Assembly: GCA_946480085.1 (NCBI GenBank) | Contig: CAMLHZ010000005.1 | Coordinates: forward strand, 164,047-228,046 | DNA: 64,000 bases | Source of the DNA: an uncultured Flavobacteriales bacterium | GTDB lineage: Bacteria > Bacteroidota > Bacteroidia > Flavobacteriales > Crocinitomicaceae | Direction of reading: 5' to 3' | Shown here: in pieces, positions 41,207 to 49,694 of the stretch | Layout: every line of letters begins with the position of its first letter | Position numbering within the stretch: position 1 is the stretch's first letter | Position numbers and translations under genes: made by a program | Notes under the pieces: generated by a model | Databases searched by the model: none | The model's input: the letters and a program-made list of their open reading frames with translations, nothing else | Told to the model about the DNA's origin: nothing

Positions 41207-43420
41207 TCATTTCTTTTTCTTGAGTTCCTCTAAAAAGCGCTTGCGTTCCAGGATAAGGGCTCGTTTTAAGCTGGTGGTGAGTCCATAATTTCCCTGAGCA
41301 GCATTTGAAAGTCGCTGTTTATTTAAAGCAATATGCTCCTGAATTGTTTTATAGCGTGATTTTTCTGATTCGTTGTCCTGCTCAATCTCTCTTTTCAATG
41401 CTTTTAGCTGATCGAGGAAGTAAACGAAGTTAGCTCTTACCACATAGATTAACTCCGAGTTCATCACATTCGTACAGATTTCTTGTTTTATCAAGTCTTC
41501 AGTCGTTTCTTTGAAAATAGTAATGCTGTCTTTCGGATACATGCCAACAGCATTCAGTGTCAGCATCAATTTTACCGATTGTAGGTTCAGGATATTCTGT
41601 TGTCGTATCAAATTATTGATCAGTACAAATTCGTTGAAGATGGAATCTGTCAGCGCATTGATATTCGAATTGGCAGTTGAAACCAACAATTGTTCTTGTG
41701 TGTCTAATTTGGTTCGTAAATCTCTGATTTGTTTATCGTAGCTGTCAAAGTTGTAAAACTCTCGTGCCCAACCATCAGTATCGAAGTAGTAGATCAATGG
41801 CGAAAGAACTTGCCGTTCAGTTAGTACATTTCCCCAAAGCTTACCAATGTCAACTACAAAACTATCTTGAAGAATCGCAATAACGTTGTTCAGTGAATCG
41901 GCTTTAAACAGACTTACAGCTAACTGTTCACGTAGCTTTATCCGTTTTTCTTCTTTAAGCGTTTTGGTAGAAATTTCTTGCCTGAAACTTTTTTTGAATT
42001 TTTTCAGACTGCTCATACCTCTATGGTCGTAAGTATATGATTTACTGTACAGGTTTCTCAATCTGCTGCGACTTTTATTGGTTTCCACATAAATGGAGTT
42101 AGCAACTGCCTTGTGTTTTCTGTTTTCTGTCAAAAGTTGACTTCTTTTCTCTTTATTCTTGTTGGAATGGAATCTGCTTTCAATGCGGCTGGCTGATCGA
42201 CTTCTGTTTAATTCTGATCTACAGCTGTCCAAATAATTGTTAGTAGAATCAATGAGATTCATCTTTGTCAGTGAGTCGGTTTCTTTGACTGTTTTTTCGA
42301 AAAGTACACCAGCCATAAATAGGTTGTAGGTTGCTGGAACAAAACGGTTTAATGGATTATTGGTCAAACTTCCAGAAACCAATCTTCCTTCGCGTTGAAT
42401 TTCGTCGGCGAAATAGTAATCGTCACATTGCACGCAAATTCGTCCGGAACGCTGTTGGTTGATACTGTCAAGCAGATTTCTATCGTAATACACGCTATCT
42501 GCAGAAAATTCTTCAACGGAATTAACACGATTGGTCAGCGACCAAATGGGATCATTGGGGAAATGATTTACAGCAAAAACTTCAGGACTTGCCAGATAAT
42601 ATTTTGTATTCGCCACAGCCTGGTATCTTTCTTTTTTGATATAAGGGAAAAAGCCGACTACGGAAATGATTATCCTTGGAAGCCACGGAAGCGCCATTAC
42701 TTCAATTGTTTTTGATGTCGGATTTGCTTTCAATTTCATGTCGTCACAAAACCGGTGATGAAGTCCTTTTCGCTTTTTCTTCTTCTTTTTCTTCAAACAC
42801 ATGAGTACCGGACGTGCTTTTTTAAGCTGTTTGTCGATGCATTTCTTTCGCCATTCTCCAAGTTTTGTCAGTGTGAAAGAAGTGGAACCTGATGACCATG
42901 TTGGATCGTAAACGTACCAAAGTCCGTTGAGTTTTACTGCACTCCAGGCATGCGTATCAAAATAGAGTGTGTCATAAATATCGAAATGAACTTCTTTTAC
43001 ATAACCTGTTACAGTTACATTTTGAATTCCGGCAACAGCACACAACGTATCCATCAAATAGGCGTAATCCATGCAAATACCTCTGCGCTTACGCAATATT
43101 TTTACTGCCGATCTTTTAGACGAAAATGCTTTGCCCGAATTGTATGCTCTTGTGTTGTAACGCATATTCATCACTACCCAGGTGAAAATCGCATCGAACT
43201 TTTGTTTGTCAGTGGCTAAGTCTTTCGTTAATTCATTCGCAAGAAGTATTGGATCTTTTGTCAATGACTTTTTAATTTTTACTTTCTTGAAATTCGTAGG
43301 CTGAAGCGTATCCTGACTAAAACCATTCACTGAAAAAAAAGCAAAGAGCAGCAATGTCGCAGCAATACGACAACAGTTATAAAAACTCAATTCAATTTTT
43401 TCGGCAGTCAAGTTTCTCAT
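41207..43420 (-). CDS. Secreted transglutaminase-like protein with poly-Lys segment
   Basis: Signal peptide (~16-35), then a transglutaminase-like (papain-fold) domain at ~60-180 with the catalytic triad C116 (RGICMDYAYL), H157 (FDTHAWSAVKL) and D172 (YDPTW). A striking lysine run lies at 210-218 (LKKKKKKKRK), followed by GLHHRFC. The remaining ~500 residues are mixed helical with long Glu/Arg/Lys coiled stretches near the C-terminus. Such domains act as cysteine proteases or amidases on cell-wall peptides. No sorting domain; it probably stays periplasmic. Confidence 0.75.
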   Translation of the reverse strand: MRNLTAEKIELSFYNCCRIAATLLLFAFFSVNGFSQDTLQPTNFKKVKIKKSLTKDPILLANELTKDLATDKQKFDAIFTWVVMNMRYNTRAYNSGKAFSSKRSAVKILRKRRGICMDYAYLMDTLCAVAGIQNVTVTGYVKEVHFDIYDTLYFDTHAWSAVKLNGLWYVYDPTWSSGSTSFTLTKLGEWRKKCIDKQLKKARPVLMCLKKKKKKKRKGLHHRFCDDMKLKANPTSKTIEVMALPWLPRIIISVVGFFPYIKKERYQAVANTKYYLASPEVFAVNHFPNDPIWSLTNRVNSVEEFSADSVYYDRNLLDSINQQRSGRICVQCDDYYFADEIQREGRLVSGSLTNNPLNRFVPATYNLFMAGVLFEKTVKETDSLTKMNLIDSTNNYLDSCRSELNRSRSASRIESRFHSNKNKEKRSQLLTENRKHKAVANSIYVETNKSRSRLRNLYSKSYTYDHRGMSSLKKFKKSFRQEISTKTLKEEKRIKLREQLAVSLFKADSLNNVIAILQDSFVVDIGKLWGNVLTERQVLSPLIYYFDTDGWAREFYNFDSYDKQIRDLRTKLDTQEQLLVSTANSNINALTDSIFNEFVLINNLIRQQNILNLQSVKLMLTLNAVGMYPKDSITIFKETTEDLIKQEICTNVMNSELIYVVRANFVYFLDQLKALKREIEQDNESEKSRYKTIQEHIALNKQRLSNAAQGNYGLTTSLKRALILERKRFLEELKKKK

Positions 43421-43495
43421 TTAAATTGATTAAGCACGCAGAATCATTCTTAAATGTTGTAAACGGTCTTTGGTAAACAACATATAAGCTGAAGT

Positions 43496-43858
43496 CTATT
43501 TGCGCAGAATCTTCTCCATCGCTCGTCCTTTTGCCAATTCGTCAATGATCTTATCAAGGTAACGTGCTTTTTTCGTCAATGGTGTTACAATCTCTTCGAT
43601 TCGATAACCGCAGATCATTCCTGTGATCAACTCTGCATTCGGGTGCAAGGTGGCCTGAGCGAAGAACTCTTCAAACGTCACTTTATCATCAATCAATTGC
43701 TGAATTTTCGCGTCATTGAATCCCGTGAGCCATGTAATTACCTCATGCAGTTCGGCTACAGTTCTGCCCTTCTTCTCCACTTTAGTTACGTAATGTGGAT
43801 AAACCGAGGCAAAGCTCATTTTAGCTATCTTCTCGTCATGTGCTGGTGATGTACTCAT
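43496..43858 (-). CDS. DUF2200 family protein
   Basis: The ATG at 43858 starts MSTSPAHDEKIAKMSFASVY. The family core is complete: VEKKGRTVAELHEVITWLTG, TGMICGYRIEEI and DELAKGRAMEKILRK at the end. DUF2200 proteins are small cytoplasmic proteins of unknown function. The upstream extension to 43978 is not needed. It is divergent from the Crp/Fnr gene. Confidence 0.88.
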   Translation of the reverse strand: MSTSPAHDEKIAKMSFASVYPHYVTKVEKKGRTVAELHEVITWLTGFNDAKIQQLIDDKVTFEEFFAQATLHPNAELITGMICGYRIEEIVTPLTKKARYLDKIIDELAKGRAMEKILRK

Positions 43859-43924
43859 TCGTTTCGTGTTATAGAGTAAATATAGAAAAATGAAAAGAAT
43901 CAGATTTTCATCTACCTTTATCTT

Positions 43925-44527
43925 ATGCCTGCAAACGCTTTTATTCCCGATCCTTCGCTTTTTTTGGAAGAACTCCAAAAGCGTGTCACCGTTCCGGTAG
44001 ATGAATTTGAGCCCTTCCTTAAATTATGGGAGCCTGTAAAGTACAAAAAGAACGAATTCATTATGCGTGCGGGTGAGGTTCCGGGGTTTTCTATCTTCGT
44101 TTTGAAGGGATGCTTGAGACAATATCTCACGAATGAAAAAGGCGAGGAGTCGATTGTTTATTTTGCCGAAGAACGCCACTGGATAGGTGATTTGCCGGCA
44201 ATGAGAAACAAGACGAAAACCGTTTATAATTTCCAGGCAATTGAAGCCTGTGAACTCTTAATTATCAGTGCTGAAAATTGGAATCAGGCTTTTATTGATT
44301 TTCCTTGGTGGACAGAAGCGCACATGAAAGGGAGTCAGGTTTGGGCATTGAAACTGCAGGAACGTATTGCGGAAATGAATACAATGACCAGCGAAGAACG
44401 TTATTTAAGTCTATTGAAAGAAAAACCACAGCTTTTTCAGCGTGTGCCGCAGCACTTCATTGCTTCATATCTTGGAATCAGCCCCGAAACCTTAAGTCGT
44501 ATCCGAAAGAAAATCGCTTATTTCTGA
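43925..44527 (+). CDS. Crp/Fnr-family transcriptional regulator
   Basis: Cyclic-nucleotide-binding-like beta-roll at ~25-120 (KKNEFIMRAGEVPGFSIFVL, EESIVYFAEERHWIG) and a C-terminal winged helix-turn-helix ending with FIASYLGISPETLSRIRKKI, a typical recognition helix of this family. It lacks the Fe-S cysteines of true FNR. The gene directly downstream is preceded by an FNR-like box, so local regulation is likely. Length 200 matches the family. Confidence 0.88.
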   Translation: MPANAFIPDPSLFLEELQKRVTVPVDEFEPFLKLWEPVKYKKNEFIMRAGEVPGFSIFVLKGCLRQYLTNEKGEESIVYFAEERHWIGDLPAMRNKTKTVYNFQAIEACELLIISAENWNQAFIDFPWWTEAHMKGSQVWALKLQERIAEMNTMTSEERYLSLLKEKPQLFQRVPQHFIASYLGISPETLSRIRKKIAYF

Positions 44528-44542
44528 GTTCCGTTTGTTTTC

Positions 44543-44587
44543 TTGACAAATGTCAACGTTTTTAGCGTTGACCTCAATGTAGTTTTG
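44543..44587 (+). promoter_or_regulatory. FNR/CRP-like operator with -7 box
   Basis: TTGAC-AAAT-GTCAA (44543-44556) is a perfect FNR-box-like palindrome. A -7 box TAGTTTTG (44580-44587) follows; transcription would start near 44592, placing the box centre close to -42, the class II activator position. A second inverted repeat GTCAACG (44552-44558) / CGTTGAC (44566-44572) shares a half-site. Confidence 0.6.
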
Positions 44588-44613
44588 TCCCATAACATTA
44601 AACAAAAGATATT

Positions 44614-44889
44614 ATGGCAACTACAATGATTACAATCCACCAGGTAGAAGATTTCGCAACATGGAAACAAGGTTTCGATGCCGGAGCCGAATTACGCAAT
44701 CAGGCTGGTTTAATTGTAAAGGATATTTATCAATCGGTTGACGATGCAAACAACGTAACTATTGTCTCAGAAGTAGAAAGTAAGGAACATGCTCTGGCAA
44801 TGATGAACTCTCCACAAACACAAGAAGCAATTAAGAAAAGCGGAGTCGTTTCCGAACCGATGTTGGTCTTTTTGAATAAGGCAAACTAA
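44614..44889 (+). CDS. Small dimeric alpha/beta-barrel (ABM-like) protein
   Basis: 91-residue ferredoxin-like fold with the ABM/EthD-type opening (ITIHQVEDFATWKQGFDAGA) and repeat SVDDANNVTIVSEVESKEHA, as in antibiotic-biosynthesis-monooxygenase-type proteins and related small cyclases. No clear active site. It lies just behind the Crp/Fnr gene, with an FNR-like box in its promoter, so it is probably induced by that regulator. Confidence 0.7.
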   Translation: MATTMITIHQVEDFATWKQGFDAGAELRNQAGLIVKDIYQSVDDANNVTIVSEVESKEHALAMMNSPQTQEAIKKSGVVSEPMLVFLNKAN

Positions 44890-44999
44890 CCCCCACTCAA
44901 TAATTTTGTTAGAAAGCTCTGTCCGCCTCAGGTGGATGGCGCTTTTTAGTAAATCAACATCTCGCTTCGGAGATAAAATCATTTCATTAACTTCGAACC

Positions 45000-45185
45000 A
45001 TGAAGAAATTAATTGAACTGATCACTGCGTTTGCACTATTAGCTGGGATTTGGATTACTGTTTATGGTTTGTTGATTTCCAGTTCAGGGCATTCTGCAGG
45101 TTTAGCTTGCTCTGTTTCCGGTGCAATTATTTTTGGAGCTTCACTGCTTGGAGCTATTCTTTTGGTAAAAGATTCGAAGTACTAG
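45000..45185 (+). CDS. Small membrane protein, 61 aa
   Basis: Two membrane segments (about 5-27 and 33-54, GAIIFGASLLGAILLVKD). Unknown. The next gene starts 3 bp later, so the two are one operon. Confidence 0.6.
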   Translation: MKKLIELITAFALLAGIWITVYGLLISSSGHSAGLACSVSGAIIFGASLLGAILLVKDSKY

Positions 45186-45188
45186 TAA

Positions 45189-45608
45189 ATGAAGATCAAA
45201 TCCTTAAATAATCAGGGTGAGATTATTGGTTCAACAATTATTTACACCTTGATGTTGTTGATGTTTTTTGGCGGATTGGCATTTTCTTTCAATAGTTTGC
45301 TTTGGCTGATTCCGTTTCTAATCGGTTTTAAGATTCTTCTATTCTTAATGCTTCGAAACCTAAAAGGCGTGATCTTTTACACAGATAAACTCGAAGTAGC
45401 AAAGTATGGTTTGTCGGATCAAAAGCAAAGCTTCCCTCTAGATCAAGTAGCTTTGAGCACAATTGAAGCGGCAAAGATCAAGTCAACAAAAATTCCTGTT
45501 ACCGTTTTCCTGAGTGAAAAGAAACTGGGAACTTATTTGATAAAAGACCAGGAGGAATTTGAGGAATTTAAGCAGAAAACGTTAGCAGTAGGTTACAAGT
45601 GGACGTAG
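45189..45608 (+). CDS. Hypothetical membrane protein, 139 aa
   Basis: Two membrane segments (~17-34 and ~40-57) followed by a soluble beta-rich C-terminal domain (DKLEVAKYGLSDQKQSFPLD) with the feel of a small PH-like domain. Unknown function. It is translationally adjacent to the preceding small membrane protein. Confidence 0.55.
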   Translation: MKIKSLNNQGEIIGSTIIYTLMLLMFFGGLAFSFNSLLWLIPFLIGFKILLFLMLRNLKGVIFYTDKLEVAKYGLSDQKQSFPLDQVALSTIEAAKIKSTKIPVTVFLSEKKLGTYLIKDQEEFEEFKQKTLAVGYKWT

Positions 45609-46021
45609 AATAGCATTTAAGATCAAACCATTTACACGTGAATAATGTAATTGATTTGTATTAATACGTATGCCTTTAACAGCCTGTAATCCTCATCTTT
45701 GTATCCTATTCTGAATCCACTTATTCAATATCGGGTACTATTAAATGGTCAGACTATAAGCTGAATTCATTCGGTAGCGTCCTTAAAGTTCCAAACTAGT
45801 TAAGGCAAAAGACATCTTTGTTCCAATTGACACTTAAGGGATGAAAAAGCTCTGTTTTTGCCTTTACTAGTTATATATTTTCTGGAAACAGCAACTATTC
45901 TAAATAAGAATCCTTCAATCCAACAATAGATAGAAAGTTGGATCAATCTTCAAGTTGATAAAATGTATATTTGACCACAATTGTGCTGATGGTCATAGCA
46001 AACTATCCATTTGAAAATGCA
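45609..46021 (+). promoter_or_regulatory. Gap with a -7 box for the TPR regulator
   Basis: TATATTTG at 45966-45973 is an exact TAnnTTTG. No good -33 box at normal spacing. The rest of this ~410-bp region shows nothing I can identify. The box includes the TTG of a longer reading frame, which is therefore not the start. Confidence 0.4.
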
Positions 46022-47692
46022 ATGAACAAATTCAAATACATATTCTTCTCACTGTTTCTGCTTTTCGCTCCCCATTCATTGGGTCAGTCTTATTCAACAA
46101 GCTTACAAAAACTAGAGAAAAAAGCAGAATTTCATTTGCTTACTGCCGAAAAATTGATGCTCAGTGATGCGGATTCTTCCCTGATCCACGGGCTCAAGGC
46201 GTATAAATATTTGAAGGAACTTAAATCACCTGAACTAAAAGTCAAAATTCTTCAACTACTTGGAGACGGTTATCGTTTTACGGACGACCTCCCCAATGCA
46301 TTGAAGTACTATCTTCAAGCCAAAACTATGGTGGATGCGGCTGTGATCGATAATCCAAATGCCGTTGAACTGAATTTGCTGAAGGTGGATGTTCGCATAA
46401 AAATGGGAACACTCTATTTGCAACTTAAGAATTTCAAAAAGAGTATCCATTATCAGGAAGAAGCATTGGCCATTGTAGAGAAAGCCGATGAAAGAACTCC
46501 TGAAAAGGAACGTATCATTCGTAAACTAAAGATTTATAACAATATGGCGGCGGTGTTCATTAGTCAAAGTGATTATGAAACCGCATTGGTTTATTTCAGA
46601 AATGCACTCGAGCTCAACAAAAGCGTCAATGATTCGAATTACGAAAGTTCGATCCTGAATAATATTGGAATTTGCCATATGGAATTGAAGGAATTGGATC
46701 TGGCAAGTCATTATTTCCAGAAATCACTTGGGATCAGAAAGCAAACAAACGATGAACCCGGACAGGCTCAGGTTTTGAATAATTTGGGAAAGAATGAAGT
46801 GTTTCGAAAAAACATGAATCAGGCACTCGAATATTTCAATCAATCCTTTTTAATCAGTAAGAAAACGGGAAACAATGCTTCCATGCTCGTTTCTTTAGAA
46901 TCACTTTCTACCTTGAACGATAACCTTGGGAATTATAGACAAGCGTTAATCTATCACAAGGAATTCAAAGCGCTGAACGACAAAATCTTCAATCTTGAAA
47001 GTAAAACGGCAATTGCCTCTTTAGAAGCCACACATCAACGTGAGCAAGATAAAAAGGCATATGAGCTGAAATTGAAGCAAAGTGAAGCAGATAAATTGCA
47101 GAATATTGTTCTGGCTGTTGTTCTTTTTTTGGTTTTAGTGGTAGCTGTTTTTATCATTTTCGTAATGCGCAGCAGAATCAGAACGGCACGTTTACAGCAG
47201 GAAAAGCTGTCGTTGGAAAGTGAGAATCTGTATTTGGCACAACAAACGCTGGAAGAAAATTTGGAGTTTAAAGAACGTGAATTGACCGCTAAGGCGCTTT
47301 ATATGCTAAAGAATGATGAATTAATGACACGTGTTACTGAGAATTTGAATAAAGTAAAACGTTCACTGAATAAAGAAAATCACCTTCTCATCGAACAAGT
47401 GATTACAGATCTTAAGCTTTCTCAACGAAACAATGCATGGGAAGAATTTGAAACACATTTTACAAAGGTGCATTCTCAGTTCTATCAATCGCTTCAGCAG
47501 AAATTCCCAACACTTACTCCAAATGAGAAGAAGCTTTGTGCATTTCTTCGTTTGAATATGTCAACCAAAGACATTTCGGCAATTACCAATCAAACCGTTA
47601 ATAGTATTACGGTTGCCAGAACCCGCCTTCGAAAAAAACTCGGCATTGACGGAGAAGATGTTCATATGATCAATTTTTTGATGAGCCTTTAA
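46022..47692 (+). CDS. TPR-membrane-HTH signalling protein
   Basis: Signal peptide (MNKFKYIFFSLFLLFAPHSLGQ), then five to seven TPR units of the tetratricopeptide type (MAAVFISQSDYETALVYFRN, NNIGICHMELKELDLASHYF, NNLGKNEVFRKNMNQALEYF), a membrane segment at ~362-382, a coiled coil, and a C-terminal LuxR-type helix-turn-helix (LTPNEKKLCAFLRLNMSTKD, SITVARTRLRKKLGI). In Bacteroidota these proteins sense periplasmic state and act as single-component regulators. The start is the ATG at 46022, after the -7 box. Target genes unknown. Confidence 0.8.
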   Translation: MNKFKYIFFSLFLLFAPHSLGQSYSTSLQKLEKKAEFHLLTAEKLMLSDADSSLIHGLKAYKYLKELKSPELKVKILQLLGDGYRFTDDLPNALKYYLQAKTMVDAAVIDNPNAVELNLLKVDVRIKMGTLYLQLKNFKKSIHYQEEALAIVEKADERTPEKERIIRKLKIYNNMAAVFISQSDYETALVYFRNALELNKSVNDSNYESSILNNIGICHMELKELDLASHYFQKSLGIRKQTNDEPGQAQVLNNLGKNEVFRKNMNQALEYFNQSFLISKKTGNNASMLVSLESLSTLNDNLGNYRQALIYHKEFKALNDKIFNLESKTAIASLEATHQREQDKKAYELKLKQSEADKLQNIVLAVVLFLVLVVAVFIIFVMRSRIRTARLQQEKLSLESENLYLAQQTLEENLEFKERELTAKALYMLKNDELMTRVTENLNKVKRSLNKENHLLIEQVITDLKLSQRNNAWEEFETHFTKVHSQFYQSLQQKFPTLTPNEKKLCAFLRLNMSTKDISAITNQTVNSITVARTRLRKKLGIDGEDVHMINFLMSL

Positions 47693-47696
47693 AGAA

Positions 47697-47805
47697 TTTC
47701 GAATTACTAATTACTAATGACGAATTGGGGACTGAGTGGCTTATACGCTTACTCGAAGTCCCAACTAATTTGTAACTAGTCACTTGTAATTAGTAATTAA
47801 CAAAG
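47697..47805. repeat. AATTAC-type inverted repeat element
   Basis: Outer arms GAATTACTAATTACTAATGA and TTGTAATTAGTAATTAAC are inverted; inside TTGGGGACT / AGTCCCAA form a stem. The element resembles that at 27105-27205. Confidence 0.5.
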
Positions 47806-47979
47806 AAATTTAAAACATTGTTTTTCAATGATTTAAGTTGCTTTGTATCGTAAATGTAATACCTCTTTCTCCTCCTGTACTGTGTTTGTAATGACTTAAT
47901 TAGTTGAGTCGTTATTCAAAGGTTCTACTTTTGATCCATGGTTGTTTATCCAAACAGCTGCTATTAACTACAAATACAA

Positions 47980-49311
47980 ATGAACAGCATGAAAAAGTTA
48001 TTGATCGGAGTTGGAATTGTTACTCTTTCGCATTCAGCATTTTCGCAATTTATTGTTAAGGATGTTTTCTTTCAAACACAAGGTGTATCTAATACAGGAG
48101 AAGTTGGAGGTTATGAAGAATGGGCGGGCCCATTTTCAATTTGGACACCGGAAACACAAAATGTTGAAGTAATTGATGGAATTGCACCTGGAAATGGAGT
48201 TGGAGGAGGAGTGAGCTTCTCGTGGGATGGAAATTATCTTTCAGGTAGTTCATTAGCAAACAACAAAGTTGAAATGGCGCGCTACAACAGGACTACTGGT
48301 ACCTGGACTGCGTTGGGAAGCTTAGGTGTTGTGATGGACACAGCTCGAAGTGGAGGATATGCTGTTTCCGGTGACGGAAATACGGTTGTTGGAAATGCCT
48401 GGGTAAATGGTGGATCGACCAATGCTGTGGCTTGGAATCAATTAGATGGAATTATTGATTTGGGAACCATGTTTATGGGAAGAAGTACCAGAGCAAACGC
48501 TGTCAACCATAATGCGGAAGTGATTGTTGGATGGCAAGATTTTAATGGACCATGGAAATCTGCTGTTTGGAGAAAAGATCCTGCCGGAGGTTATTTTCCA
48601 AATCAATATATTTTGCTTGATCCAAATGGGGATCCGAATGATGAGTACAACCAAATGGGAGAGTGTACTGCAATTTCTGGTAATGGCGTTTGGATTGGTG
48701 GTGCTGGCGATTTCGTGAACAACGGAAATGCATGGATTTGGAGTGAGGCAACAGGTGTTGTTGATTTGGGAACACTTGCTGTAGGTGGACAGGCTTATGT
48801 CGCAGCTCTTAGTCATGACGGTTCTGTTGCTGTTGGTAGAATACAGAATGGACCATGGGATCCGGAGATTCCGTTTATTTGGACACAAGCTACAGGAATG
48901 CAGAATTTGAACGATTATGCACACAATGTACTTGGAATTACAACTGGAAATAAGTTGATCTATTCAGCAAATTGTATGTCGGCTAATGGTGATTACATCG
49001 CTGGATACGGGATGGATACGGTAACCTATGATTTTTTCGCTTATCGATTAAGTGCTACAGATGTTGGATTATCTGAATTACACGAAACTGAACTTAACGT
49101 TTATCCAAATCCTGCGAGTGATCTGATCACCGTTCAAAACCAAGGAAATGCTGTACTAACAATTTCAAACCTTGAAGGAAAAATCCTAACGCAAACAATG
49201 ATTTCGGGAACATACAAACTGGATGTGTCTTCTTATGCTTCAGGAATTTATCTGATATCTGTTGAAGCAGAGAATTCAGTGCTAAAAATGACAAGATTCA
49301 TAAAGAAATAG
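47980..49311 (+). CDS. Type IX cargo with HAF-like repeats
   Basis: Signal peptide ending SHSAFSQ. Residues ~40-350 carry repeats of the form VSGDGNTVVGNAW ... AVAWNQLDGIIDLGT, as in extracellular HAF-repeat (PEP-CTERM/propeller-type) proteins, giving a beta-propeller-like surface. The C-terminus is a type A sorting domain (VYPNPASDLITVQ, GIYLISV, final TRFIKK). No catalytic motif visible. The ATG at 47989 is an alternative start. Confidence 0.8.
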   Translation: MNSMKKLLIGVGIVTLSHSAFSQFIVKDVFFQTQGVSNTGEVGGYEEWAGPFSIWTPETQNVEVIDGIAPGNGVGGGVSFSWDGNYLSGSSLANNKVEMARYNRTTGTWTALGSLGVVMDTARSGGYAVSGDGNTVVGNAWVNGGSTNAVAWNQLDGIIDLGTMFMGRSTRANAVNHNAEVIVGWQDFNGPWKSAVWRKDPAGGYFPNQYILLDPNGDPNDEYNQMGECTAISGNGVWIGGAGDFVNNGNAWIWSEATGVVDLGTLAVGGQAYVAALSHDGSVAVGRIQNGPWDPEIPFIWTQATGMQNLNDYAHNVLGITTGNKLIYSANCMSANGDYIAGYGMDTVTYDFFAYRLSATDVGLSELHETELNVYPNPASDLITVQNQGNAVLTISNLEGKILTQTMISGTYKLDVSSYASGIYLISVEAENSVLKMTRFIKK

Positions 49312-49351
49312 CCTTGTTTTAAGGATAGTATATTGGTAAAACGTTGCTCAG

Positions 49352-49381
49352 AAAGCGATTAGCGTAAGCGGATCGCTTTTT
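49352..49381 (+). terminator. Terminator after HAF-like cargo
   Basis: AAAGCGAT / ATCGCTTT perfect 8-bp stem and T-run, 40 bp after the stop. Confidence 0.75.
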
Positions 49382-49430
49382 GGGCTTTTGGAAATTTGGA
49401 CCATAACTCACCTAATCCGCTATTCACGGA

Positions 49431-49462
49431 AAATGCGGGATTTTCGGCCTCCCGCATTTTTT
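49431..49462 (+). terminator. Second terminator-like hairpin, 50 bp further
   Basis: AAATGCGGGA (49431-49440) / TCCCGCATTTT (49450-49460) then T's. The two hairpins are separated by about 50 nt, so the interval could be the end of a small RNA or a back-up terminator. The remaining 49463-49694 shows nothing else. Confidence 0.7.
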
Positions 49463-49694
49463 CGAGAATGATTTTTATCCATGGTTTGTATCTTGGTTTT
49501 AATTTCTTACAGAAATGTCAGTTAACTCAACAACTTCTACCAAATACTTCATTCCCCTGTCAAAATCTCGTTTCAATCACAAAGAAATCCTACATTGTGA
49601 AGCGGGAAACTGAAATTCAAGCAACTATGAATCAAGAATCTCGTTTTTAATAGTAAGATTACTATTTTTAAAGAAACTACTTTGAGCTAGAATT

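Noticed and set aside
43858..43978. Extended N-terminus of the DUF2200 gene
   Set aside because: The family begins at the inner ATG 43858, and the extension overlaps the divergent Crp/Fnr gene start.
49396..49650. 84-aa plus frame between two cargo genes
   Set aside because: Includes the second terminator; no start context or homology.
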